NCBI RefSeq assembly: GCF_027887165.1
Contig: NC_077234.1
Location: 190,920,465-190,984,464, forward strand
DNA: 64,000 bases
Source of the DNA: Monodelphis domestica
Lineage: Eukaryota; Chordata; Mammalia; Didelphimorphia; Didelphidae
Direction of reading: 5' to 3'
A program made the position numbers and the translations under genes. Under the pieces are notes generated by a model. That model had not been told where the DNA came from. It did no database searches and saw only the letters and a list, made by a program, of their open reading frames with translations. Below are positions 24,313 to 38,589 of this stretch, one piece after another (position 1 is the stretch's first letter; the number at the start of each line of letters is the position of its first letter).

Positions 24313-25104
24313 ATAGAAGATTTGGTTTAGTTATTTCCTAATTTTAACAATGGAGATACTTAGTCTAACAAAATTGGGGGGATTGTGAATGTTAAATTAC
24401 TCCACCCTAATTAGACCATACTTTAGAGGAAGATAAAGTTGTAATCTCCTGATTGAACCATGAAGGTACTTAATTCTTACCTTATAGTGAAGCTACAACT
24501 TTAAGTTAAGTCTATTTTAAGATCTTAATACAAAAAGGTGTTAAGTAAATAGAAAGGTTAAGTAATCACAAAAAGGTTTAGTAACTCACAAAAGGTGAAC
24601 TTAACAAAGAAGTGTTAAGTAACTCTAAAGATATAATCTAGAGAAAGAAGATGAGAACTCTAAATGTTATGGGTACTTAGAGGAGGAGATACAAGAGTGA
24701 AAGGTCTCTATATTTGGCTCACTTCCTCTCTCAGGCACCTTTCTGGTGGCAGAGAGTTGGCTGGTGGCAGCATGCTGGGCCTTTAGGCATCTTAGCATGG
24801 CTACAAGTTATTGTCTGGTTAGGTGGTGAGTTTCTGGCTGAGTTTTCCTCCTTTACTTTCCAACTTTATCCTCTTAGAAGCCTCTAATCTTCTTCAGAGA
24901 CCTAGAAGTGGGGGATTTTAAACTCCCTCTGGCACAGGCAGGAGAAATACTATATCCTCTTCCTTCTTTCTCCTTAAATTCTTTCCCTCTATATTAATTA
25001 AATTGCCATAAATTTCCAGACTGATTTGGTCATTTTATTTGAGATTTCCCTTGGCAACCAATTAAATCTAGATATTAAGTCCCAACCCTAAACTTATCTT
25101 AATA
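24313..25104 (+). mobile_element. Degenerate LTR (family A) inside the old L1
   Basis: The L1 endonuclease region stops near 24312 and resumes near 25105. In between, a polypurine run (ttggggggat) is followed by TGTGAATG at 24384, and the right end shows the 'atttcccttggcaacca' U5 motif shared with the LTRs at 17.2 and 49.0 kb. The 70 bases before 24384 match an internal part of the 17.2-kb LTR, so the true left edge is about 24313. It looks old and broken. Confidence 0.7.
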
Positions 25105-25436
25105 ATACACCTGCCTTTTTTTTTTTACCTCAGCTAAACCATAATAGATTCTGCTCTAGCCCCTTATTTTAACTTTTAGTATTTCTTTGTTTCTTGTAAA
25201 TAATATATTGATGGATTATGGATTCTAATTCATTTTGCTATTTGCTTTTATTTTATGAGTGAATTCATCTCATTCACATTCCTAAGTATGTATTTCCCTC
25301 CATCCTTTTTTCTTCTATTTATCCTTCTATCTCTCATTTTACCTGTTCCTCCATAAAATTCTGCTCTTCCCATTATCTCTTTGCCCCTTTGCCCTCTTAC
25401 TTCTCTGTTGGGCAAGATAGATTTCTATGCCCATTT

Positions 25437-25548
<112 letters not shown>

Positions 25549-25679
25549 AGATAAGATTGAAGTTCAAGTATTGCTTGACCCACCCACTTTCTGCTCCACA
25601 GCAAGAATCTTCCTCGCATACCTTTTTTACATTAGACAATTTTCCCCACTCTTCCTCTTTCTTTCCCCTTCTCCTATGG

Positions 25680-26176
25680 CAGTGATGGCAAACCTTTTAG
25701 AGATGGAATTCTGGGCCCTGCCACCCCACTTCCCCAGACCCAGTGCCATGCCTCCAATGCTGAAGGCCATACCCCTCCCCACCACTGAGTACCAGATACC
25801 CTCCCTTTACCCCACACAGGACAGGGAGGAAGCACTCCCATTGGGTTGCTGGATGGGTGAAGTAAGGAATATCCTCAGTGAGTGGAGAGAGGGGTAGGGG
25901 AGTGGCCCAAGCACTCTGCTCCCCTATAACTCTGCCACCTGTGGGCCACCCATTTTACCCCCCTTTGCTCCCATTGGGCTGCTGGGAAGAGGGGTGGATG
26001 ATGGAGAAGTGTCAACAGATTCAATGAAGAGTGGGGAGGGAGCTGCTCTGCTGGAGTCCCTCTGACTTTCTAGTAATGAACTCTGGTGGGGGTAGTGTTG
26101 GGGGGAGAGCTGTGTTGCCAAAGAGAACACTCTGCATGCTATCTTTGGCACCCATGCCATAGATTTGACATTACTG
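25680..26176. mobile_element. Non-autonomous hAT DNA transposon
   Basis: It starts cagtgatggcaaacctttt and, read inwards from the right end, cagtaatgtcaaatctatgg, the hAT/Charlie terminal style. The 8-bp target duplication is tcctatgg (25672-25679) against tcctaggg (26177-26184), with one mismatch. It is 497 bp and has no transposase. It sits within the old antisense L1. Confidence 0.88.
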
Positions 26177-26469
26177 TCCTAGGGCATTCATCTTTCTCAC
26201 CTATCCATTTTATTTCTGACACCATCCCAAAATGATTAACTAATTCTCATGTCCTCTGTTTATGTAATCCTTCTTATGGACATAATGATAAAATTCTCAA
26301 TAGTTACACATATTATCTTCTCATATAGTAATGTAAAAAAGTTTAACCTTACTTGGATCCTTATGAATTTTCTTTATGTTTAATGCTTCCCTTTTTTCAT
26401 TAACAATTAGTATTTCATTTTCCTAATTATATGTAATAACAATCTTTAACATACTTTTTCTTAAATTAT

Positions 26470-26720
26470 AATATCAAAATTGTCTTCCTCCACCCCTTTT
26501 ATCACCTCATCCTGGCCATGTTGTGAGAGAATACTCATATAAAACCAAAATCTAAAAATAAAAACAATACACAAACAAAATGAAAAATATGTTTTAATCA
26601 GGATTCAGACTCAATTCTTTCTCTGTAGTGAATAGCATTCTTTGTCATAAGTCCTTCAGAATTGTCTTAGATGATTAAATTGTTCAAAATAAGTCTTTCA
26701 TACTGTTCTATTTGTTGTTG
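26470..26720 (-). mobile_element. L1 3'UTR fragment
   Basis: The antisense L1 3'UTR pattern 'gaatagcattctttgtcata', then 'agtccttcagaattgtct', interrupts the inter-ORF part of the old L1. It resembles the 3'UTR piece at 54.5-54.9 kb. Confidence 0.65.
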
Positions 26721-27914
26721 ATTGTTATTATAAACTTCCCATATAGCAATGTAAAGAGTTTGGCCACATTGAATCTCTTAAGTTTTCTTTTTCCTAAAAT
26801 TTACCTTTTTTTATGCTTCTCCTCAGTCCTGTATTTGACATCAGATTTTCTGTCCGGATGCTTGGAAATACTCAATTTCATTAAATGACCACTTTTCCCC
26901 TTTATAAGTAATACTCAGTTTTGCTAGGTAGGTGATTCTTGGTTGTAAACTTAACTCCTTTGCCTTCTGGAATATATTATATTCTAAGTCTTCTGATCTT
27001 TTATTGTAGAAGCTGTTAAATCCTGTGTAATACTGACAGTGGTTCTATGATATCTGAATTGTTTCCTTCTTGGTATTTGTAGCTTTTTGTCATTAGGCTG
27101 GGAGCCTGGAACTTGGCTATAATATTCCTTTGAGGATCTTCATTCAGGAAGTGATTGGTGGATTATTTCTATTTTTATTTAACCTTCTGGTTCATGAATA
27201 TCCAAGCAGTTTTCTTTAATAATTTCTTCAAATAGGATGTCTAAACTTTTGTTTTTTTTGATCATGACTTTCAGGTAGTCTAAAAATTCTTAAATGACCT
27301 CTTCTACATTTATTTTCAAGTTCAGTTGCTTTTCCAATGAGATATTTTGTGTTGTCTTCCATTTTTTTCCTTCTTTTTGTATTTTTTATTGCATTTTGAT
27401 GTCTCAAGAAGTCATTAGCTTTCAATTGCCCAATTCTAATTTTTAAGAAATTTTTTCTTCAATGATTTTTGAATCTCATAGGACTTTAGTAATTTCTACT
27501 CAATACCAGATCTTACTGTCTTTGGCTTGAGCGTTCCCAACAGTGTTGCTGTTGCTGTTGTCATCTACAAGGCCTACACAGCTCATGTTGCCATCATAAA
27601 TACAATTGGGTCAGCCCCTACCTGGGTGTCATAAACCTCTATTTCCAACCGCCTAAGTTGTTTTGGACTAGAGAAATTTCTCATCCTAATCATTGGTTGA
27701 CTCTGTCACTCAATAACTGAATTTGATGCATTATTTTTAATTTTTGGAGGGAAATTCTAGGAAAGATTGGCTACTTCCTCTAATCTGCCATATTGTCTTT
27801 GCCCTCGAACCTCCCCTTTCTTCCAAAAAGGCACATGTGTGTGTTTTGTGGAGCAGTGAAGGGAAAAGAAAACTTGACAATGAGATCAAGAGCAGTTGGG
27901 ATTTATACAACATT

Positions 27915-28110
27915 TCCTGGGGAAAGAGTGCTGAACATGGAGTCAGGAAGATTTGGGTTCACATCCCACTTCAAATATTCCCTTGATATGTGACTTTGGG
28001 TTAACTTTTTGATTGCCAGGCCTCAAATCATCAGTTAATTGAGAATAATAGCACCCACCTCAAGGTTAGTATGAGTATAAAAGAGAAAAATGTGTAGAAA
28101 CTGTTTTCCA
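27915..28110 (+). mobile_element. MIR/MAR1-type SINE
   Basis: Sense order: 'ggagtcaggaagatttgggt' with a B-box-like 'ggttcacatccca', then 'gtgactttgggttaac', then 'gagaataatagcacccacc'. Confidence 0.8.
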
Positions 28111-28510
28111 AAACGATGGCACACTATGTTATTTCTTTAGAAAGCTGTCTTTTGAGGTCAGCACCAAGATGGCAGAGAACATACATAGTGGGACTCACCT
28201 GACCTCTACCAAATTACTCTCCAAATAATAATGATATAATGACTCAAAACCAATTCTGGAGTAGCACAACCACCCCAAAAAGATGGGGTCAAATAAGTGT
28301 TCAGACCAAAACAACTTAGAAGGAAAGTCCATAAGAGTTATTGCACTAGCATGGAAATAGAACACAAAACAGCATGCCAAAGCAAGCTCTACAACATCAA
28401 TAGTAATGGGCATGGCTGAATCAGTAGCAAAGGCTTTCAGAGTTCTCAGTCAATGATAAGGGGCGTCATTTACAACTGCTTATAAGGAGATTACAAGAGT
28501 TCCTTTACTG

Positions 28511-28888
28511 CAGGTGGTCCCCCAACTTTTTACACAAGGGGCTAGTTCACTGTCTCTCAGACCATTGGAGGGTAGGACTATAAAAACCTAACCCTAACCC
28601 TAACCAGGCAGCAGTATACACAGTACGGAATCCCCTACCCCAGATCACTGCTCAACATACTGACGTCTTCCATTGTGCAGCCACATAATCCTTTCCCCAG
28701 CACCTCTTTCTAAGATGCCACACAAAGGATTATGTCACCGGAAGTAGTACTGTACCTGAGCAATGCTCTGCTTTGCAGCACTGCCACATACAGAGCTCCT
28801 CTCACTGACCATCAGTGAAAGAGGTGCCCCTTCCAGAAGTGTGGTGGGGGCCGCACGTGGCCCGCGGGCCATAGTTTGGGGACCCCTG
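28511..28888. mobile_element. Non-autonomous hAT (OposCharlie-like) element
   Basis: Terminal inverted repeats are caggtggtcccccaacttt at the left and, inwards from the right, caggggtccccaaactatgg, with GGCCCGCGGGCC next to the right end. The 8-bp duplications are ctttactg (28503-28510) and cattactg (28889-28896), 7 of 8 identical. The internal 'agttcactgtctctcagacc' is typical of this non-autonomous family. It inserted in the 5'UTR of the old L1 and is 378 bp with no transposase. Confidence 0.88.
28587..28605. repeat. Short telomere-type repeat, just over three units
   Basis: cctaaccctaaccctaacc is just over three CCCTAA units. It lies inside the hAT element where related copies usually carry an A-rich run. 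Confidence 0.9.
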
Positions 28889-29514
28889 CATTACTGGCTC
28901 TAGGTGCAAGACTCTTATCACGTTGCCTATACTTGGATACCGGTGATAGTCCTGAGTTGTGGTGTCAGGGCAAAAATGAGCAGAAGTACAGATGAGTTCT
29001 TGAGGTCATAGGAGACCCTGGCCACAGTTCGAGTATAGAAAAGATGGTTTGCTGTGAGTTTGTGGTTGCTCACAAACCAGCATATTGAACATACCTTTCC
29101 TTAGATCCTACCATCTAAGAAGAACTGAAAACGTATAGATTCCCAGAGTTATGAAAGCACCTGCATAAAGAACCTGAAGTTGTAATAGTCCTCCATTCAC
29201 CACAGGAGCAGAGCCTAATTTTAACAGTTTTTTTAAGTTAAAAAAAAAAAGATGAAAAATGAGCAAACAACAAAAAACCTAGAAAGTTATTTTGGTGACA
29301 GGGAAAACAAAATACAAACTCTAAGAAAACAACAACATACTACTGCTGCATACAAAGCCTCCACGAAACATTATAATTGGTATCAAACACAAAAAGAACG
29401 AATAGAGGAGATCAAAAAAGATTTTAAAAATCAAATAAGAGAGATAGAAGAAAGATGAAGAAAAGAAATGAGAGAGATACAGGAAAATCATGAGAAGAGT
29501 CAGCAGCTCAATAA

Positions 29515-30978
<1,464 letters not shown>

Positions 30979-33667
30979 TACAAACACCAGAATTGGCCAA
31001 ATGGGAAAAAAGATATTTTAAAAAATACACTAAAGAGAAGAACTTCTTAAAAGGCTCAATTGGCCAAATGGAAAAAAAGGTCCAAAATTAATTGCTGAAA
31101 AGAATTATTTAAAAAGTAGAATTGGTCAAATGGAAAAAGAGGCACAAAAGCTCACTCAAGAAAATAATTCCTTGGAAAATTATATTTGAGCAAATGGAAG
31201 CTAATGACTCCATGAAACCTCAAGAAACAGTCAAACAAAATCAAAGGAATGAAAAAAGAAAGGAAGAAAGTGTGAAATATCTCATTGGAAAAACCATTTG
31301 GAAAATAAATATAGGAGAGATAATCTAAGAATTATTGGACTAACAAAATGCCTTGATCAAAAAAGAGCTTAGACACCATTTTCCAAAAAAAATTATCAAG
31401 GAAAATTGCTCTGATATTCTAAGAACCAGAAGACAAAATAGACATTGAAAGAATATACTGATCACCTCCTGAAAGAGATCTCAAAAGGATAACACTGAGC
31501 AATATTATAGTCAAATTCCAGAGCTGCCAGATCAAATAAAAAGTATTATAAATAGCTAAAAATAAACAACTCAAATAGTATGCTATCAGAGTCAGAATAA
31601 CACAATATTTAGCAGCTTCTATGTTAAGGGATCACAGGTCCTGGAATACCAGGACCCAAAGGAACTAGGACTTCAATCAAGAATCATTTTCACAGCAAAA
31701 CTGAGCATAACCCTTCAGGGGGAATGATGGGTATTTCATGAAACAGATGACTTTCAGACATTCCTCAGGAAAAGCTGAATGGAAAAATATGACTCTCAAA
31801 TACAAGACTCAAGAGAAGTATAAAAATGAAAATGGGAAAGATAAATAAAAAGGCATTCAATAAGGTTAAACTGTTTATTGACCTACATGGGAAAAAGATT
31901 CTTATAAACTTCTAAGAACTTTATAATTATTAAGGCTGTTAAATGTAGTATACCTGGACAGAGAATAAGGATGAGAGTTGAATATAAGGTAATGATTACC
32001 TAAAAATAAATTAATTAAGAGATGAGAAAGAGGAATACCTTGGGAGAATGGGGAAGGGAGAAATAGAATGGGGTTAATTATCTCACATAATTTTCATGAA
32101 AGAGATTTTACAATGTACAGAAAGATGGGAGAAGTGAGGAGGGGACCACTTAAACCTTACTTTTATTAGAATTGGCTCAAAAATAGAAAAAAAAAACCCC
32201 AACATACACAATCCACAATAACAATCTATTTTACCCTATAAGAAAGTAGGAGAGGAAAGGGATAAGAGAAGGGGGAAGCTAATAGAAAAAAATGACAAAT
32301 TGGGGTATGTAGTAATCAGAAGCTAAACACTTTTTTGGATGGGCAGAATGAAAGAAGAAAGTAAAGGATGAACTATAAGAGAATAAAGAAATCTCTGAGC
32401 CATAATTCTGAGCTAAAAACTGACTTTATTCATGAGGAAACAGTCAGTGGCCTTATCACCTCAGTCTGTGACAAAAGACCTCTTGTGGATGTTCACAGTT
32501 TTTGTTTTTATTGATTTATTTTATTTATTTAGTTGATACAAGACCCACAAATTCAAAGTATGTTAAAATAGTTGATAAATTCTAGTACAAGTTCTAAGCA
32601 ATTCATTGATTTTATAACTAATATCCTCAGACTACAACTGTAAAGGAAAGACATAAAAGTAAACAGAGACCTCTGAGTCATAAAATCTGAGGACACTATT
32701 ATTGACATAAATTCTTAGAAAAAAATTTTTCGTACTTTTACAACTGACTCTATAATTGCTTCTGTTATCTTTATTCTGAATCAGGAAATAGTAAAGATGA
32801 ATATTTAACATAAGAAGACATAACAGGAGCTCTTAAGCCAACTCTCTCCTTATATATTACAGTTAATTAACAACTGGGACTACACTTTCTTTCTTTTTGG
32901 TTACATATACTAAAAGGATTATATAAGATGAATTAGTTTTATACTAAATGACATAAAAAGAAATTAGATTTAATAAATGCAAGTTAAATTCTTCAAAACA
33001 GAACAGGGAAATAGGATAGAGAGTAATTCACAGTAATCATAATGCTGTAAAATATTTTTATAAGGCACTCTATTGAAGGCCATATTTCTAAAATACCTAA
33101 GGGAATTAACCAGATTTATAAGAATATAAGCCATTTCCCAGTTGATAATTGATCAAAGGATATAAGCAGGCATAGTCGTATGTTAAAAAAAAATTCTCCA
33201 AGTCATTATTAATTAGAGGAATGCAAATTAAAACAACTCTCAGATAATATCCCACACCAATCGGATTAGCTATTATGACAGAAAAAGGAAATGATAAAAT
33301 TTGGAATGGATGTTGGAAAATTGAGATCGTAATGCATTATTGCATAGCCTTTTAGTAAGCGATGCCATTATTAGATGTGTTCCAAAGATATAAAAAACAA
33401 AAAGGGGAAGGATCTACATATACAAAAAAAAAGTAGTGCTTTTTGTGGGATCAAAGAAGAGAAAAGTGAGGGGATACTCATTAATGGAGGAATAGTTGAA
33501 TAAGTTACAGTGTATGTTGTCATAGAATACTATTATGCTGTAAGAAATAAAAGAAAAAATGACAGGAGGAGCTCAGAAATACCTGGAAAGACTTACATAA
33601 ACTAACTGAAGCAGAGTGAATAAACAGAACAAGAATATTGCATACAGTGCTAGCAATAATGTATTAT

Positions 33668-33718
33668 GAAAAACTGAATAAATTAGCTATTCAGAAAAAC
33701 TGAATAAATTAGCTATTC
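33668..33718. repeat. Perfect 26-bp tandem duplication
   Basis: The unit gaaaaactgaataaattagc + tattca occurs twice head to tail within the L1 3'UTR, the second copy ending one base earlier. It is a recent local duplication. Confidence 0.9.
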
Positions 33719-34529
33719 TCAATAATACAATGATCGAAAAGAGTCCCAAAGGATTCATGATAAGACATGCCACCTGCTTCCAGAGAAAGAACTAATGGGG
33801 TATGAATCCAGATGAAAGCCAATTTTTTTTTACTTTTTTTCTTATTTTTTGTTCTAGTTTCCTTCAACAAAAGGAGTAATATGGGAAAATGTTTTACATG
33901 ATAGTATATGTAAAACCTATATTAGATTGCTTACTATTTCAGAAGAGTGAGGTAATAAAGGGAAAAAAGAATTCAAAACTTAAAAATTCTTTTTAAAATG
34001 TTGGAAATTGTTTTTACATATACTTGGGGAAAAATGAAAAAAAATTAATAAAAACAAGAAAGCTATCTTTCAGCAACGTTTGGCAGGGGTGGGGTGGGGA
34101 CAAAGAACATGATTTTGTCTTTGTTTTAAAATTAGAATAAAACTAGTTCTCAGCGATCATTTGCTTTACTCACCAACACCCATAACCACAATATTATCTT
34201 TGTATAGATGTCGAATGGGAAGTGGGTGAACCACAAAGACACATGTTTAGATCAGAAGTAATACTGTCCGGGGACTATTTCATCAGTATTCACTTTAATT
34301 CTCTTGGGATACTTATGGTGCAGTTATGGGAAAGAATAATGCCTCTATCAAAGGACCTTGTTTCAAATCCATTTTCTGTGTGATACATTAGCTGAATGAC
34401 TAGGAACATTTTACTAAACTTCTGAATTTTTTTTCTCTGATGGTGGTGGGGGACTATAAACTCAATAATCTTCCTCACAAAATGGTTGTGAACAAAGAAT
34501 TATATAATCAGTTGTATTTTTCAGTTATT

Positions 34530-34830
34530 TCCTGCAAATAACTCTATGAGATAAAATTTAGTTATTACTATTCCCCCATTTTATAGATGGGGAAACTTAG
34601 ATGCAAAGATAGTAGTTTTCCTAGAGTAACACAATTAGCAATTATAGGATCATTGATCTAGATGGGACATGAGAATCAACAGAATCCACCCTCTTCCCTT
34701 CCACTTTCATCATTTTACAGATGAGGGAACCCAGTATTAAGGATCAATAACTTTCCCCAAGTCCCACAGGTAACAAATTTCAGAGGGAAGATTTAAACTA
34801 GGTCCTCTGACTCTATAGCTGGAATTTTTT
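34530..34830 (-). mobile_element. Two adjacent MIR-type SINEs
   Basis: Two antisense MIR cores follow each other: 'cattttatagatggggaaac' near 34578 and 'cattttacagatgagggaac' near 34712. The second is completed by 'cccaagtcccacaggtaaca' and 'ggtcctctgactctatag'. Confidence 0.75.
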
Positions 34831-35698
34831 CAAGTGTATATAAGTATTCTGACTCTAAGACCACTGCTTTTCACTATGGCTGCCTCTCTCTCTAGATGTC
34901 AGAGACTGTCATTTGCTTGTCTATGTGTATGCATTTATAATAATGACCCATTTCACCATTACACTAAATCAGAGGAACTGATTTCCACAAAGGTTCTTTC
35001 CTAAAGTTTGAATAACTACTTGACTATTTGGGAGGAAGGTAAGTCTGTGTTTTCAAGTTAGTTTGCTCTATTCATACAAATGAAAAATAAAGCCCCCAAA
35101 GGTGTAAGTTTCTGTACCTTTTTCTGGGAGATATATCTTATCAGTGAGTTTAAAAAGCACTAACCCAAATTTTTGGAGACTTTCTATGACTCCCATGGAT
35201 TAGCAGGTCATGATAATGGATTTTCCTCTATTATCTCCTATTAATCATGTGTGATAAATAGGCCAACTGACTGGAAGGAATGTGTACAGATTCTGACCAT
35301 TAGGTTCATTATTCATTTTCAAAGAAATATGATTTTAAATGAATTCATAAAGTCAAAACATAAAGAAAGTAGGCATTAATGATTACCAGTAGAAATCATA
35401 AGGCACATTGAAAATGTAAAATGTTACTGAAATGTTTAATATGATGATCTGCTTTTACTTTTGGGTCTGAGAAATCATTAATTATATTCCCTGGGGACAC
35501 AGAAGAAGAGGAAGAATATCTCTTCCCACCTCCCTCCTCAGCTTCCTCCCATGGTATCATTTAGTGCTGGGTTTAAACCAGATAGAAACAAAGAATGGGC
35601 TCCCAGTTGCCAGTTTAATGCAGTTATTATTACAATGTTTTGGTTAGTCCTTTTCTAAGTAATTGTGACAAAACTCCTGGCAAGCAGTGACATGGCAA
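34831..35698. other. Unassigned stretch
   Basis: No repeat family or gene is recognised. It may be unique sequence. Confidence 0.5.
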
Positions 35699-35699
35699 C

Positions 35700-35749
<50 letters not shown>
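35700..35749. repeat. (TG)n microsatellite
   Basis: About 49 uninterrupted bases of TG. The poly-CV and TH-rich open frames around it are artefacts. Confidence 0.97.
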
Positions 35750-35751
<2 letters not shown>

Positions 35752-35879
35752 CTGGCAGAAGGCATCTCTGAAATGGAGTCCACCATGATGGATTGGGAAT
35801 TGGACTTGAAGTGTGGAAGACCTGATTTGATTTCTACCATAATTACTAGAATGGGTCCATGAGAAAGTCATACAATAAC

Positions 35880-36070
35880 AAATTTAGATCTGGGAGAAAT
35901 GTATTTGAGGCAAATTAATTTGACCCTCTTTTTTATAGAAGAGGGAATTGAGCACAATAGATGTCAAGTGCCTTGCCCAAAGCACTAAACAATGTATCAT
36001 ATAGATGGAAGAGACAAAATTTGAAATAAAAACCTCTGACTCCAAATTCAAAACTCTTCATTATCCTCTG
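35880..36070 (-). mobile_element. MIR/CORE-type SINE, diverged
   Basis: Weak antisense pattern: 'tttatagaagagggaattga', then 'agtgccttgcccaaagcact' and 'cctctgactccaaattcaaa'. Confidence 0.6.
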
Positions 36071-36399
36071 CTGATTTTCAAGTTTTTTAACCTCTTTGAG
36101 ACTTTATTTAGTATACTACGAAATGGGCATCTATCTCACATGGTCATTGTAAAGATGCAATGGCATAACATGGTGCTTTGTAAACCAGAAAGTTCAATTA
36201 AAAAATGTCTAACAACATCATTATCATCATGATGAAAATTTTTAACCAAATCTACTCCAAACATGTACTAATCATGCCCTTTTTCAAAATTGGAATTTAA
36301 TAGAGTTGTTCTGATTTTATTACCCTAGTACTATCCTAGCTCTCTATAAAGGAGAAAATATTTTCCTGATATGTAAACCTTCAGAGATTGCTGCTCTGA

Positions 36400-36645
36400 G
36401 AATGGTGAATTTTTTTGGATTTGGTGTCATGAACGTTTGAGTTCGATCCCTACCTCAGATACTTATTATCTATATTACTTTGGGCAACTCATTTAGCTTT
36501 TTCTAGTCTCATTTTTCTCTTCTGTAAAATGGGGATAATAATAACACATATCACAGCATCACTATAAAGATCAAAAGAGATAACATATGTAAAGACCTCA
36601 GCAGGCCACTATATAAATACTAGTTATTTTAATTATTTTTGTTGA
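36400..36645 (+). mobile_element. MIR SINE, nearly complete
   Basis: Sense order: B-box-like 'gagttcgatccct', 'actttgggcaactcatttag', 'cttctgtaaaatggggataa', then 'taacatatgtaaagacctca' and the end 'actatataaatactagtta'. Confidence 0.85.
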
Positions 36646-38059
36646 CATCTCCATTCTTAAAAAGAGAGTGATGCCTATCCTTAATAAAAAGCACATTTTT
36701 AGATCAAAAGATTGAGAAATATAGACTCTAATCCAACAGCAAGCTTAGCCATTTAAAATTTAATCCTTAAATTGCATAAATCTGTGTCTACTAAAGAAAA
36801 GTATATATTCAAATTGAAGAGTGTATACTGGTGATCCACGATTAAGCAATGGGTGCCAAATATCATCACAAACATATAACAAAAGAAAATTTATTTGATG
36901 ATAGGTATAGCTTGTGTATAGTAAGTGAATGTGACAATGGAGACAAATTGGCAGATATATGTCAGCCAATACAGTAAAATTACTTGGTGGAAATGTAAGA
37001 GGGCAGCATGGTGGAATGGAAAAGTATTAAGTTTGGAGGCAGAGCCCTAGACACAAAAACTCAACCCAGTTTATATCTTGTCTACAGCAGCACATAAGAA
37101 CAGGAAGTGAGTGGGGTGATAGGAATTGAAGTTTTTCTGGGGATTGGAATTTTTAGGGTAACAGATTCAAATTACACAGAAATAGGCTTCAATCTCTGTT
37201 TTCTTTATTCAAGTAATATTAATAAACTCTATGGAAATTAAGGACGAGAGAGTATTAATTTAATTTAGTTTTTACAAAGTATATATCAATATTAGGATTT
37301 AAGTTTAAAACTCCCTGCCTCAACCACCAGTTGGCTATCTACTCCTTCATGCTATCTGCTTTTTAACTTTAAAAGGTCATCTAAATGTTTTATTTTGTCT
37401 AGAACTGAGATTTCATCAGAGTGGAGAATTATTCAAATGCAGAGTTTGTTCATTGATATAGATTGCCAACTCACTTGCAATTTCCAGTTTTAGATTGTTG
37501 CATGGGGCACTGAAAGATTGTGACTTGCCAAGGGTCAGATAGCTAATATGTATCAGAAACAGGACCTGAACTCAAGTCATCCCAGTTCTTTTTATCCATG
37601 AAGTATCTGGCTAAGTAAACATGAAATATCTATGCTTTCTAGTACTTGCATAAGAGGTATTTAATAAACAAAGAGATTAACACTATATCCTAAGTATGAA
37701 TCTAGGAACATATTGGAAACCAGTCCCAGAAGATATATAGGAACAAATCAGTGATAACAAATCAATACTTTCTGGTCAACAGACCAAATAATCTGCTACT
37801 TCTTTCAACTCAATAAAAGAGTAGAGTGTAATGATAACACTTCCATTTGGAAGAACTATTCTAATAATTTATGTTCAAAAGAGAAATAAATATATAAGCA
37901 TAATGGAGTTTAAACAAATGTAGAGACTGAGGAATGTCTCTATAGAAGGAGGCCATTATGTATGTGGAATACTGCATATAATGTTGAACTTTGTTGGGTT
38001 ATAATGATGGGTTTTATTTTTCTCTCTTTAAAAACTTTTTAATAAAGAAATTCTTTGAG
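36646..38059. other. Mostly unassigned, with SINE fragments
   Basis: A SINE head is seen at about 37000-37055 ('gggcagcatggtggaatgg'), and an antisense MIR core at about 37500-37600 ('tgacttgccaagggtcagat', 'ctgaactcaagtc'). The block 37080-37330 has an AATAAA-like site and could be an old LTR, but I cannot place it. No genes are recognised. Confidence 0.45.
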
Positions 38060-38180
38060 GGCAAGGAAAGATATCAGAAGTTCCCTAATTAATGGACATT
38101 CCCCCAGTTTCTAATTTTTTGCCACCAGAGAAAGAGCTGCTATAAATGTTTTTACCCAAATAGATCCTTTTCCCTTTTTT
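38060..38180 (-). mobile_element. Old L1 ORF2 C-terminal fragment
   Basis: Antisense L1 sequence ('tttgccaccagagaaagagc', 'tgctataaatgtttttaccc') belongs to an older subfamily than the L1 that begins at 38191. The younger element apparently landed in it. Confidence 0.7.
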
Positions 38181-38589
38181 GATCTCTGTATTTTTTTGAA
38201 AATTTTATTTAGTCAATTTAGAACACTATTCCTTGGTTTAAAAAATCATATTTTTCCCTCTCTGTCCTTTCCCTAAACCTTCCCGTAACTGACGCGCCAT
38301 TCCACTGAGTTTTATATGTGTCCTTGAACAGAACCTATTTCCATGTTGTTGATGTTTGCACTAGGATGAACATTTAGAGTCTACATTCCCAATCATATCC
38401 CCTGGACCCATGTAATCAAGCAGTTGGTTTTCTTCGGTGTTTATACTCCCACACTTTTTCCTCTGAATATGGAGTGTGTTCTTATAGATTCCCTCCTGGT
38501 TAATCAGGATCACTGCATTGCAACTAATGGAGAAGTACATTACATTCGATTGTACCACAGTGTGTGAGTCTCTGTTTACAATGTTCTCC

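Noticed and set aside
28587-28605. Interstitial telomere repeat as a chromosome-fusion scar
   Set aside because: It has just over three units and lies wholly inside a small transposon, so a fusion point is not supported.
35644-35871. TH-rich and CV-rich frames
   Set aside because: Artefacts of the (TG)n repeat.
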